A DNA stretch of 64,000 nt from Flexivirga meconopsidis (GTDB taxonomy: Bacteria > Actinomycetota > Actinomycetes > Actinomycetales > Dermatophilaceae), in assembly GCF_026162425.1 (NCBI RefSeq), contig NZ_JAOBQJ010000001.1:434001-498000 (forward strand). Direction: 5' to 3'. Under the pieces are notes generated by a model, which saw only the letters and a list, made by a program, of their open reading frames with translations, did no database searches and was not told the DNA's origin. The position numbers and the translations under genes were made by a program. Below, piece by piece: positions 40,404-48,779 of this stretch (positions are counted from its first letter, which is position 1; each line of letters opens with the position of its first letter).

Positions 40404-41651
40404 TCAGGCGGTCGCGACGGCCGTCTTGCGGCGCATCCACTTCGGCAGGAACGTCTCCTTGAGCGTCTCGGCCTTGTTCTCATCGGGCAGCGCCAGCTGG
40501 CAGATCTTGCGCCAGGTCTGGAACAGCTGGGTGTGCAGCGGGCCGGTCACGTAGGGCAGGCCGTAACGCTCGCAGACCTCACGCAGTCGCGGCGCGACCT
40601 CGATGTAGCGGTTGGACGGCAGGTCGGGGAAGCAGTGGTGCTCGATCTGGTGCGACAGGTTGCCGGTCAGGATGTGGAAGACCTTCGGGCCGGACAGGTT
40701 TGCCGAGCCGAGCATCTGGCGGATGTACCAGTCGCCGCGGGTCTCACCGTCGATCATTTCCTCGGTGAAGACGTCGACACCGTCCGGGAAGTGTCCGCAG
40801 AAGATGACCGCGTGCGACCACACGTTGCGGATCATGTTGGCGGCGACCGTGCCGGCGAGGCCGCGCTTGAACGAGTTGCCCGCCAGCAGCCCCGCCGCCG
40901 GGGTGGCGATGTAGTCCTTGAGCACCTGGCGAATCGCCTTCTGCTTCAAGGCATTCAGGTCGGAGTTGAACTCCTCCTTGCTCTTGACGCCCGCCTTGAC
41001 CATGTCCCACTCGAGGTCGTATGACGCAATGCCCCACTCGAAGGTCGGCGCCAGGAAGAAGTTGACGACCGGGTTGAACACGTCGCGCGGCTTCCACGGC
41101 TGCTCGTCGCTGACCCGCAGGATGTTGTAGCCCACGTCGCGGTCCTTGCCGAGCACGTTGGTCCAGGTGTGATGGATGTCGTTGTGGGTGTGCTGCCAAC
41201 CGCGGGCCGGGGCGACGAAGTCCCACTCCCAGGTGGTGGAGTGGATGTCCGGGTCGCGCATCCAGTCCCACTGACCGTGCAGCACGTTGTGCCCGATCTC
41301 CATGTTCTCCAGCACCTTGCCGAGCGCGAGCGAGCCGGTGCCGATCGCCCAACCGAGGCGGGTCTTGCTGAAGGCCAACGCGATGCGGCCGCCGACATCG
41401 AGCGTGCGGGCCAGTCGGATCATGTTGCGGATGTAGGCGGCGTCGTCGGCGCCGCGGGCGGCGAGCACCTCGTCACGGATCGCGTCCAGCTCGGCGCCGA
41501 GCTGGTGCACCTGCTCGTCGCTGAGGTGGGCGGCGGCAGTCGGCCGCTCGAGCGGTGCGCCGGAGGTCGGCAGCACTCCGGTGCGCTTGACGGTCGGCGG
41601 CAGCGCGACCCGCACGTCAGTGGTGGTGGTCTCTTCGGTGGTGAGCGTCAT
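40404..41651 (-). CDS. Acyl-CoA/acyl-lipid fatty acid desaturase (DesA3-like)
   Basis: A 415-residue membrane di-iron desaturase. The three histidine boxes are visible: HNVLHGQW (~113), HTHNDIHHTW (~145) and HQIEHHCF (~345), separated by two hydrophobic pairs. This matches the actinobacterial delta-9-type desaturase (DesA3) that introduces a double bond into stearoyl-CoA using electrons from a dedicated ferredoxin reductase. That reductase is encoded immediately upstream (17 bp gap, same strand) and a PucR-type regulator is divergent, a known conserved set. Probable role: membrane fluidity adjustment, for example at low temperature. Confidence 0.92.
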   Translation of the reverse strand: MTLTTEETTTTDVRVALPPTVKRTGVLPTSGAPLERPTAAAHLSDEQVHQLGAELDAIRDEVLAARGADDAAYIRNMIRLARTLDVGGRIALAFSKTRLGWAIGTGSLALGKVLENMEIGHNVLHGQWDWMRDPDIHSTTWEWDFVAPARGWQHTHNDIHHTWTNVLGKDRDVGYNILRVSDEQPWKPRDVFNPVVNFFLAPTFEWGIASYDLEWDMVKAGVKSKEEFNSDLNALKQKAIRQVLKDYIATPAAGLLAGNSFKRGLAGTVAANMIRNVWSHAVIFCGHFPDGVDVFTEEMIDGETRGDWYIRQMLGSANLSGPKVFHILTGNLSHQIEHHCFPDLPSNRYIEVAPRLREVCERYGLPYVTGPLHTQLFQTWRKICQLALPDENKAETLKETFLPKWMRRKTAVATA

Positions 41652-41668
41652 GGGGAGGGTGCTCCTAA

Positions 41669-42727
41669 TCAGACGTCGAGGTGGCAGTTTCCGGCGGCAG
41701 CCGAGATGCAGGTCTGGATGAGATCGCCTTCAGTGGCATTGATTTCGCCGGTGCGCAGGTCGCGCACCTGGCCGGACAACAGCGGGGTCAGACAGGTGCG
41801 GCAGATGCCCATGCGACAACCGCTCGGCATCAGCACACCGGCCTCCTCGCCGACTTCGAGCAGCGGCGTGGTGCCGTCCGCTTCGACTTCACGGTCGGAC
41901 TTCTCGAACGTGACCGTGCCCCCGGTTGCTCCGTCGACCTCGGCGTAGGTCGCCGTCGCAAAGCGTTCAACGGTCAGTGTGTCGGGAAGGTTCGCGCCCG
42001 TCCAGAGTGCTTCGGCCGCGTCGAGCATCTCGCTCGGACCGCACACGTAGGTCTTGCGGCTGCGCCAGTCCGGACAGAGGGCATCGAGGTCGGCGGCGTC
42101 GGAGAAGTCGATGCGCCCGTCCTCACTGGTGAACCGATGTATGACGTGCAGGCCGTCATACTGCTCGGAGAGCTCGGCGAGTTCGCCTTCGAACAAAGTG
42201 GATTCGCGGTCGCGCGCGGAGTGGATGAGGACCACGTCGGCGTCGGGGCGCTTGGGCACCAGCGTGCGGATCATCGACATCACCGGGGTGATGCCGCTGC
42301 CCGCGGTCAGCATCAGCAGCGGACGCGGGCCGGTCGGCAGCACGAAGTCGCCCTGCGGCGGCGCGAGGAAGAAGATGTCACCGACGCGGGTCTGGTGGGC
42401 CAGGTGCGCCGACACCTTGCCGCAGGCGGTCACGGTGATCTCCGGGTCGCTGCCCGCCGGTGCAGACAGCGAGTAGGAGCGCCACTGCCGCACGCCGTCG
42501 ATCTCGACGCCGATGCGGGCCCACTGGCCGGCGTCGTGCGGCGACCAACCGTTGCCGGGCCGGAACGCGATCGTGGTCGACTGTGCTGTCTCCGGCCGGA
42601 CCGCCGTCACCACGCCACGCAGTTGCCGCGCGGACGACAGCGGGTTGAACAACGCCAGGAAGTCGTGCGGGGGAGCGGGGTGCGTGAAGACCGACGCAGC
42701 ACGCATTGCGACCGACTTCATACCCAT
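41669..42727 (-). CDS. Ferredoxin-type oxidoreductase (FAD/NAD(P) plus 2Fe-2S), desaturase electron donor
   Basis: A 352-residue protein starting at ATG 42727 (MGMKSVAMR) with AGGAG before it. N-terminal FAD-binding barrel (RSYSLSAP, ~90), NAD(P)-binding domain (LTAGSGITPVMSMIR, then CGPSEM) and C-terminal plant-type 2Fe-2S ferredoxin domain with SGCRMGICRTC and a final Cys in QTCISAA. It transfers electrons from NAD(P)H to the desaturase encoded directly downstream (gap 17 bp). Domain order and neighbours match the DesA3/Rv3230c-type pair. Confidence 0.92.
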   Translation of the reverse strand: MGMKSVAMRAASVFTHPAPPHDFLALFNPLSSARQLRGVVTAVRPETAQSTTIAFRPGNGWSPHDAGQWARIGVEIDGVRQWRSYSLSAPAGSDPEITVTACGKVSAHLAHQTRVGDIFFLAPPQGDFVLPTGPRPLLMLTAGSGITPVMSMIRTLVPKRPDADVVLIHSARDRESTLFEGELAELSEQYDGLHVIHRFTSEDGRIDFSDAADLDALCPDWRSRKTYVCGPSEMLDAAEALWTGANLPDTLTVERFATATYAEVDGATGGTVTFEKSDREVEADGTTPLLEVGEEAGVLMPSGCRMGICRTCLTPLLSGQVRDLRTGEINATEGDLIQTCISAAAGNCHLDV

Positions 42728-42822
42728 GACTCCTACTGTAATTGGCGCGAGGCGCTCGTTCATCCGCCCGGGACCTACAATGAACACGGCGGAATTAGCG
42801 TGTCACCACAAATTCGAGGCGT

Positions 42823-44094
42823 ATGACGATGACGATCGTCCCTTCCAACACATCGAGCCTGAATGCACCTGCGAACGGGTCGGGAAGATCCTCCGAACCC
42901 GCCATCGGCCTGATCGGCGCCGAACAGCCCTGGTCGACGCTGCCGCGCGAGCTCAGCTCGATCCTCGCCGACGCCGTGCCGGAGCTGGTGGAGGAGATCA
43001 TCGGGCGCATCCCGCAGGAGGTGCCGGAGTACTCCCGGCCGCTGGAGGGCGAGTTCGGGGCGGCCGTGCGACGTGGCGTCGAGATCGCGCTCGGGCGGCT
43101 CTTCATCGACCTGCCCGGCCGTGACGAGCCGGCGTTGAAGCCCGAGACCAGGGCCGTCTACCGGCAGATCGGCATCGGCGAGGCGCGCACCGGTCGGTCG
43201 CTCGAGGCGTTGCTGTCGGCATACCGGCTGGGGGCGCGGGTCACCTTCCGAGCCGCGTCCGCGGTCGCCGAACGTGCCGGCATCGAACCCCGGCTGATGC
43301 TGCCGCTCGGCGAGTCGATCTTCGTCTACATCGACGAGATGTCCGCCGCGAGCGTCGAGGGCTTCACCGAGGAGCAGTCCCGTCAGGTCGGGGAGCGCGA
43401 CCGGCGGCGTGAGTCGCTGCTGCGCCGGCTGCTCGGCGGCAAGCTGCCCGAGGTCGAGGCCCGCCGTCTGGCCGGCGGTGCCGGCTGGACGATCCCGGCG
43501 CGGGTGCGCGCGATCGTGCTGCCGCCGGAGCACGCCGAGGGGCTGCGGGCGCTGCTCGGTGATCAGGCGCTGATCAGCGGTCGCACCGGTGAGGTGGTGG
43601 TGTTGCTCGCCGCGGCCGAAACAGCAAAGGCCAGAACGGAGTTGGAGTCTGCGCTGCGCGGCCGTCGTGCCTGGATCGGGCCGGCCCGGCCGTGGGAGAG
43701 TGCCGGCGAGTCGCACCGTGCGGCCGCGCTCGCGGCGGCGACCCCGGCCTTCGCCGAGGACAGCGAGGAGCCGCGCTTCGTCGACGATTACCTGGCTGCC
43801 ATTGCGCTGCAGGCCGACCCGCTGTTGATGGAGGACCTCGCGGCCGTGTGCTTCGAGCCGATGCTCGACCTGCGGCCCGCCCAGCGCGAACGCCTCGCCG
43901 AGACCCTGCTCGCCTGGTTGCGGCACCGCGGTGAGCGCGCTCGCATCGCCGAGGACCTGCACGTGCACCCGCAGACGGTCGGTTACCGCTTGGCGCAGCT
44001 GCGCGACGTCTTCGGCGACGAACTCGACGACCCCGACCGCCGGTTCGAGCTGGAGCTCGTCCTGCGCGCGGGATGCCGCCCGCCCACCGACTGA
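42823..44094 (+). CDS. PucR/CdaR-type helix-turn-helix transcriptional regulator
   Basis: A 423-residue regulator. The C-terminal HTH of the PucR family is clear (RARIAEDLHVHPQTVGYRLA QLRDVFGDEL, ~385-410), preceded by a GGDEF-like/CdaR-type middle region (RRESLLRRLLGGKLPE, IVLLPPEH-like) and an N-terminal sensing part. It is divergent from the reductase-desaturase pair with a 95-bp spacer that contains a TACAAT -10 (42776-42781). It very likely controls that pair and itself, in response to a fatty acid or acyl-CoA signal; the ligand is not known. Confidence 0.87.
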   Translation: MTMTIVPSNTSSLNAPANGSGRSSEPAIGLIGAEQPWSTLPRELSSILADAVPELVEEIIGRIPQEVPEYSRPLEGEFGAAVRRGVEIALGRLFIDLPGRDEPALKPETRAVYRQIGIGEARTGRSLEALLSAYRLGARVTFRAASAVAERAGIEPRLMLPLGESIFVYIDEMSAASVEGFTEEQSRQVGERDRRRESLLRRLLGGKLPEVEARRLAGGAGWTIPARVRAIVLPPEHAEGLRALLGDQALISGRTGEVVVLLAAAETAKARTELESALRGRRAWIGPARPWESAGESHRAAALAAATPAFAEDSEEPRFVDDYLAAIALQADPLLMEDLAAVCFEPMLDLRPAQRERLAETLLAWLRHRGERARIAEDLHVHPQTVGYRLAQLRDVFGDELDDPDRRFELELVLRAGCRPPTD

Positions 44095-44119
44095 CACCCC
44101 TTTCTGCTGGGATGGACGC

Positions 44120-45070
44120 ATGGCCGCTGCCCCGTATGTCGCACTTGGAGACTCGTATGCCGCAGGCGTCGGCTCAGGGGACAGCCAGACCTCGTGCTGG
44201 CAGACAGCCTCGGCCTATCCGGTGCAGGTCGCGGCCGGGCTGGGTGTGCAGGTCGATCTGCAGGCGTGCATCGGCGCGACCGTGGGGGATGTGTCCGGCA
44301 CCCAGCTCGCGGCGGTATCGCGGGCTGCGTCATACGTCTCGGTGACGGTGGGTGGCAACGACGTCGGTTTCACCCACGTGCTCACCGAGTGCGCCAAACC
44401 GGCCTGGATGGGCGACTCCGGACCGGTGATCGACGCGGCGCTCGCGATCCTGCGTGAGCAACTGCCCACCCGCCTTTCGACCTTGTATGACGCAATCCGC
44501 GCGCGGGCACCGAAGGCGCGCGTGGTGGTGGCCGGCTACCCACGGCTGTTCAACGGAGTCGACTGCAGCCTGGTCACCTTCTTCACTGCGCAGGAGATGA
44601 CCCGACTCAACGACGCCGCCGACGAGCTAGCGCAGGTGATCGGCGCTGCGGCGGGCGCCGCCGGCTTCGAATTCGTCGACGTGCGAGACGCTTTCGCCGG
44701 TCACGCGGTCTGTGACGAGGAGGCATGGGTCCACGATGTGGTGCTGCCGATCCAGGAGTCGTTCCATCCGACGACGGACGGCCACGGCGCCTACGCCTCC
44801 GAGGTCGGGCGGGTGCTCGGGGTGGAAAAGAGCGTGCTGGGCCGGCCGGGCCTTGACCTTTGGCGGTCCAACGTCAGTCAGGGCGCCGAACGCCCTACCC
44901 CTGCACCGGTTTTCGTGCCGCCGGATCTCACCAGTGACGCGAGCCGCGTGGGTGCCGAACGCCATGGTCTCGACCCGGACGAGATCGCGGCGCTCGGCGC
45001 GGAGCGCGACGACCCGGCGGCACACGCCCGACTTCGCGAGCTGGACCAGCGGCTGCGCGAGCGCCGATGA
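44120..45070 (+). CDS. SGNH-family hydrolase without a signal peptide
   Basis: A 316-residue SGNH/GDSL esterase related to the secreted Rifin-like lipases of actinomycetes. Block I is VALGDSYAAGVG (Ser in GDSY), block III VTVGGNDVGF (Gly-Asn-Asp), and block V SFHPTTDGHGAY (catalytic His; Asp upstream). Cys positions match the paralogue 90 bp downstream. Unlike that copy it starts directly with the catalytic strand (MAAAPYVALGDSY), so it would be cytoplasmic, or the real start is missed; no in-frame upstream codon supplies a signal. A ~90-residue C-terminal tail is Arg/Asp/Glu-rich. The two genes look like a tandem duplication. Confidence 0.85.
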   Translation: MAAAPYVALGDSYAAGVGSGDSQTSCWQTASAYPVQVAAGLGVQVDLQACIGATVGDVSGTQLAAVSRAASYVSVTVGGNDVGFTHVLTECAKPAWMGDSGPVIDAALAILREQLPTRLSTLYDAIRARAPKARVVVAGYPRLFNGVDCSLVTFFTAQEMTRLNDAADELAQVIGAAAGAAGFEFVDVRDAFAGHAVCDEEAWVHDVVLPIQESFHPTTDGHGAYASEVGRVLGVEKSVLGRPGLDLWRSNVSQGAERPTPAPVFVPPDLTSDASRVGAERHGLDPDEIAALGAERDDPAAHARLRELDQRLRERR

Positions 45071-45161
45071 GTGAGTTCTTTACCAAGTCCTGACCTTACG
45101 GCGGAGAACTTTTCGACTCCCGTACCCCCACAGGTCGCCCGGGCGGGCCAGGTTGATTCCT

Positions 45162-46199
45162 ATGAAACGGATCTCAGCGGCGCTGTCCGCGACCACCGCC
45201 CTTGCGGCTGCAGCTCTCGTGATGCCGTCGGCCGACGCGGCCGGCACGACCTACGTCGCCCTCGGCGACTCCTACTCCGCAGGCGTCGGCACGAAGTCGT
45301 CGCAGAACTCCTGCTACCAATCGCAGCTGGGCTACGCGCCGCTCATCGCCTCGGCGAAGGGCCTGCCCCTCAGCTACCAGGCGTGCAGCGGCGCGAAGAC
45401 CGGCGACGTGTCGGCAAACCAGCTCGGCACGCTCGGCACCGACACCAAGTACGTGACGATGACGATCGGCGGCAACGACGTCGGCTTCTCCAGTGTGCTG
45501 ACCGAGTGCGCCCAGCCGGGCTGGATGAGCGACTGCAACGGCGCGATCGCCGGTGGCCGCGCAATCCTCACCGGCAGCCTGCCGGGTCGTTACGACTCGC
45601 TGTTCGCGGCGATCCGCAGCAAGGCGCCGAACGCCAAGATCGTGATCAGCGGCTACCCGCACATCTTCAACGGCGAGGACTGCAACGCGCTGACCTTCTT
45701 CTCGCCGGAGGAGGAAGCCTCCCTCAACTCCGCCACCGACGACCTGAACAGCCTTGAGCGGACCAAGGCCGGCGCGCACAGCATGACCTGGGTGGACCCG
45801 CGGCCGTCGTTCACCGGTCACGAGGTCTGCGGCACCAAGGGCGAGTGGATCAACGGGCTGTCCAACCCGGTCGAGGAGTCCTACCACCCGAACACCTCGG
45901 GCAACAAGGCGCTCGCCGCGGTGATCAGCCCGTCGCTGGTCGGCAGTTCGATGCCGATGCCCAGCGTCGCCGCATCGGGCGCGACAGCGCGGTCGCTGCC
46001 GGGCGCGGTTGCCGTGCCGAACATCGACCTGGCCTCCCCGGAAAGCCTGCAGGGTGCCAAGCGGGCCGGGCTGAACCCGGCCGAGGTCAAGGCGCTGAAC
46101 ACCGACCTTCACTCCGGCGACGGCGCGCGGCAGAAGGCGGCAATGAAGCGGCTGAAGGAGCTCGACCGCCAGGCGACCGCCAACCTCGCGCGGGCCTGA
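45162..46199 (+). CDS. Secreted SGNH-family hydrolase (GDSL lipase-like)
   Basis: A 345-residue exported esterase starting at ATG 45162. The signal peptide (MKRISAALSATTALAAAALV, cut near ADA/AG) precedes block I YVALGDSYSAGVG, block III MTIGGNDVGFS and block V ESYHPNTSGNKAL. Cysteine pairs (SCYQ, QACSG, SDCNG, EDCN, EVCG) suggest several disulfides, as in Streptomyces-type secreted lipases. It probably cleaves lipids or polymeric esters outside the cell. It is the second gene of a tandem pair with 44120-45070. The C-terminal ~90 residues resemble the tail of that neighbour. Confidence 0.9.
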   Translation: MKRISAALSATTALAAAALVMPSADAAGTTYVALGDSYSAGVGTKSSQNSCYQSQLGYAPLIASAKGLPLSYQACSGAKTGDVSANQLGTLGTDTKYVTMTIGGNDVGFSSVLTECAQPGWMSDCNGAIAGGRAILTGSLPGRYDSLFAAIRSKAPNAKIVISGYPHIFNGEDCNALTFFSPEEEASLNSATDDLNSLERTKAGAHSMTWVDPRPSFTGHEVCGTKGEWINGLSNPVEESYHPNTSGNKALAAVISPSLVGSSMPMPSVAASGATARSLPGAVAVPNIDLASPESLQGAKRAGLNPAEVKALNTDLHSGDGARQKAAMKRLKELDRQATANLARA

Positions 46200-46204
46200 G
46201 CGGG

Positions 46205-46276
46205 CACGGTCGCCCGACATACGGGCAGGGTTTGTTACCCACGAGTTGGTTTTCCCAACTATGTTGGGCGACCGTG
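46205..46276 (+). promoter_or_regulatory. Long-range inverted repeat ending on the hydrolase start codon
   Basis: CACGGTCGCCCGAC (46205-46218) can pair with GTTGGGCGACCGTG (46263-46276), 13 of 14 positions. The right arm contains the GTG start (46274-46276) of the alpha/beta hydrolase. A smaller stem GTTGG/CCAAC lies inside. Folding of the transcript would hide the start codon and could control its translation, or act as the end of the SGNH transcript. Confidence 0.4.
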
Positions 46277-47224
46277 ACCACTGCGCAGCCCCGAGACCGG
46301 TTCGTCGAGCTTGACGGCACCCGTGTGCACTACGTGACCGTCGCCGGCCCGGAGGACGGCCCGACCTTCGTGCTGGTGCACGGGCTCGGCGGTTCCTGGG
46401 CCAACTGGGCCGACGTGATGCCCCTGCTCGCGGAGCGTGGCCGGGTGATCGCCCTCGACCTCGGCGGGCACGGTATGACGCGGGTCGCGCCTGCCCTGGC
46501 GAAGGTGCCGGCCAACCTGCGTCTGCTGCAGCGCTTCGTGCAGACGGTCTGCGACCGGCCGGCGATCGTGGCCGGCAACTCGATGGGCGGGCTGCTCACC
46601 GGCCAGCTCGCGGCCAGCGACAAGCGTGCCGTCGCCGGCGCCGTACTCATCGACCCGGCGATCCCGATCAGCCCGACCAAGCGGCCACATCCACTGGTGG
46701 CAGTGGGTTTCGGCATCTACGCGACCCCGGGTCTCGGCCCGTGGTTCCTCGCTGATCAGGCCAAGCGGGCATCGCTGGAGCAGCAGGTGCGGGGCGTGCT
46801 GAAGCTGGTTACCGCCGACCTCAAACGGGTCAGCCCGGAGCTTTATCAATTGCACGTGGACGGCGCGGGGCAGCGCCGCGACGAAGTGCCGGACGGGGAC
46901 GCGCAATTTCTTGCGGCGGCCAAGTCGGTGCTCTGGGAGATCACCCGGCGCGGCAAGTACGCCGCGACGATGAACAAGATCCTGCAGCCGGTGCTGCTCC
47001 TGCACGGCGCGCGCGACAAGCTGGTCAGCGTCCGCGCGGCGCAGGCGTTGGCCGCTGCGCACCCGCACTGGACGTATGTCGAGGGCCCCGGCCAGGGCCA
47101 CACGCCGATGCTCGACGACCCCGACTGGGTCGCGGACAACATGCTGCGCTGGCTGGACGCCAACCCCGAGATGGTTCGCCGGGCGACCACCGCGCCCGAC
47201 GCGTCGACGGCCGCGAACGGCTGA
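46274..47224 (+). CDS. Alpha/beta fold hydrolase
   Basis: A 316-residue alpha/beta hydrolase starting at GTG 46274 (VTTAQPRDRFVEL). The oxyanion strand is VLVHGLGGSWANW; the nucleophile S103 is in VAGNSMGGLL; HGARDKLVS gives the acid and GQGHTPMLDDP the catalytic His. No signal peptide or membrane helix, so cytoplasmic. Haloalkane dehalogenase, epoxide hydrolase or esterase activity are all possible. The start codon lies within the 3' arm of an inverted repeat. The longer in-frame ORF upstream overlaps the SGNH gene and is rejected. Confidence 0.85.
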   Translation: MTTAQPRDRFVELDGTRVHYVTVAGPEDGPTFVLVHGLGGSWANWADVMPLLAERGRVIALDLGGHGMTRVAPALAKVPANLRLLQRFVQTVCDRPAIVAGNSMGGLLTGQLAASDKRAVAGAVLIDPAIPISPTKRPHPLVAVGFGIYATPGLGPWFLADQAKRASLEQQVRGVLKLVTADLKRVSPELYQLHVDGAGQRRDEVPDGDAQFLAAAKSVLWEITRRGKYAATMNKILQPVLLLHGARDKLVSVRAAQALAAAHPHWTYVEGPGQGHTPMLDDPDWVADNMLRWLDANPEMVRRATTAPDASTAANG

Positions 47225-47289
47225 AATCGGCGGCGTGACGCGGATCACCCGATTTGGAGAGCGACACGCCCGCCGTGCATGGTGGTCCC

Positions 47290-47907
47290 ATGCGCACAAC
47301 CCATAACGTGAAGCGGCTGACCGCCCTCGCGGCCGCCGCTTGCGGCGTCGCCGCACTGACTGCCTGCTCCAGCGGCGGCTCGAACGACGCGGCTACCAGC
47401 AGCACCCTGCCCACCAGCAGCAGCTCCTCCGCGACGACGAGTTCGGCTGCGCCGACGTCGAGCTCGACCGCTGCGAGCAGCTCGGACTCCAGCTCGGCCG
47501 GCTCCTCCAGTAGCTCGGCCGGTTCGGCCAGCCCGTCGGCATCGTCCAGCAGCTCCGCGGCCGCCACGAGCTCGTCGCCCTCGGTCAAGGTCGACCCGGT
47601 CGGCGCCTGCACCACCGCGACCCAGAAGACCAACGACGCGGCCACGAAGTGGAACAACGCGGTCGACACCCAGGTCTCCACCCAGCTCGACTCGGCCGCG
47701 GCCAACTTCCGCAGCACCGCGAAGGAGCTGCGCGGCCTCGCCCCCCAGGCCGGCGACGCCGGATTCGAGAAGCGGATCAGCTATGTCGTGCGGGACATGG
47801 AGAAGATGGCGCAGGCACGCACCAACCGGCAGACGGTGGACACACAGTGGTTCAACCGCGACAGCAAGGGCCTGCGCACCTACTGTCAGGGCCTGATCAC
47901 TAAGTAG
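47290..47907 (+). CDS. Ser/Ala-rich lipoprotein
   Basis: A 205-residue lipoprotein starting at ATG 47290. The lipobox is LTAC (~Cys26, VAALTACSSGG). A low-complexity Ser/Ala/Thr linker of about 70 residues, rich in SSSS runs, follows, and then a helical C-terminal domain (~105-205) with cysteines at GACTTATQ and RTYCQGL that may pair. No enzyme motif is known. The linker suggests that the domain projects from the membrane through the cell wall. Its 3' end overlaps the convergent gene at 47900 by 8 bp. Confidence 0.8.
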   Translation: MRTTHNVKRLTALAAAACGVAALTACSSGGSNDAATSSTLPTSSSSSATTSSAAPTSSSTAASSSDSSSAGSSSSSAGSASPSASSSSSAAATSSSPSVKVDPVGACTTATQKTNDAATKWNNAVDTQVSTQLDSAAANFRSTAKELRGLAPQAGDAGFEKRISYVVRDMEKMAQARTNRQTVDTQWFNRDSKGLRTYCQGLITK

Positions 47908-48733
47908 TCCCGAGGACGGCCTGCGCGTCGGCGACCGCTTGCTCGGCCGCCTCGCGCGTGGTCGTCGCCTGCTTCGCGCGTCGACCGGCGCTGTCGTGGG
48001 TATGCCGCGCCGCAGTCAGCGTCCGCTCGGCGAGATCGAGTGCGGCGAGTGCGGATGCCTCGGCGTCCTTCGCCTCCTGCAGTGCCCGTTGCGCCCGCTC
48101 GAGCATGCGGTTCGCGGCGGCGGCGCGCTCCGCAGCGCCCTCGTCGACGGCTTCGATGACTTCGGCTGCACCGCTGGCCGCGTCGGCGGTCTGCGCGGGC
48201 GTGACCTGCGGCCTCGGTCGGTCGGGCAGTGGCGTGGCGACCGCGTCGCTGACGTCCACCTCTCCGAATCCGCTGTAGCTGATCGCGTTGACCAGTCGCC
48301 CGCTGCTCACCGCGGTCTCTGCCTCCGGGTCGGCGATCGCCGCGGTGAAGGTCGAGATCAGTTGATCCCTGACACCGCCGGTGAGGTCCTCGTCGGTGAG
48401 TTCGGCCACTGAGTCGAGCAGGCCGGCGACGAGCCGATTGCGTTCTGCGCCGAGCGATTTCATCGCCGGTCCGTCCAGACTGCTCTGAGCGTCGCGCAGC
48501 CGGGCACCGAGGTCCAGCAGCTGTGGGATGCCCGGGTCGGCCGCGCTGCGCACGAGCAGATTGACCAGTGCCGCCGCCGCTGTCGGACGGCGAAGTGCCT
48601 TCAGCCGGGACGCCAGGTCCTTGTCCCCGCTCTCGCGCGCCTGCTTGGCTGCAGCATCACGCGTGGCCACGAAGTTGGCGGGCGGCTCGGCATACAGTCG
48701 ATCGACAATCTCGTCGAAGCGTGGTGTCGCCAT
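47900..48733 (-). CDS. Conserved actinobacterial hypothetical protein with C-terminal coiled coil
   Basis: A 277-residue soluble protein. The N-terminal half (~1-165) is a folded helical domain (FDEIVDRLYAEPPANFVATR and LVNLLVRSA). The second half is strongly coiled-coil and Ala/Glu/Arg-rich (RMLERAQRALQEAKDAEASA to the end). Proteins of this layout occur across actinobacteria without assigned function. It is divergent from the FAD dehydrogenase gene (46 bp) and ends inside the lipoprotein gene tail. A structural or scaffold role would fit the coiled coil but is not shown. Confidence 0.7.
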   Translation of the reverse strand: MATPRFDEIVDRLYAEPPANFVATRDAAAKQARESGDKDLASRLKALRRPTAAAALVNLLVRSAADPGIPQLLDLGARLRDAQSSLDGPAMKSLGAERNRLVAGLLDSVAELTDEDLTGGVRDQLISTFTAAIADPEAETAVSSGRLVNAISYSGFGEVDVSDAVATPLPDRPRPQVTPAQTADAASGAAEVIEAVDEGAAERAAAANRMLERAQRALQEAKDAEASALAALDLAERTLTAARHTHDSAGRRAKQATTTREAAEQAVADAQAVLGTT

Positions 48734-48779
48734 ACGACCAGGTTAGGTTGGAGCTCCGATCTCACGGAGGTTTCACCAG

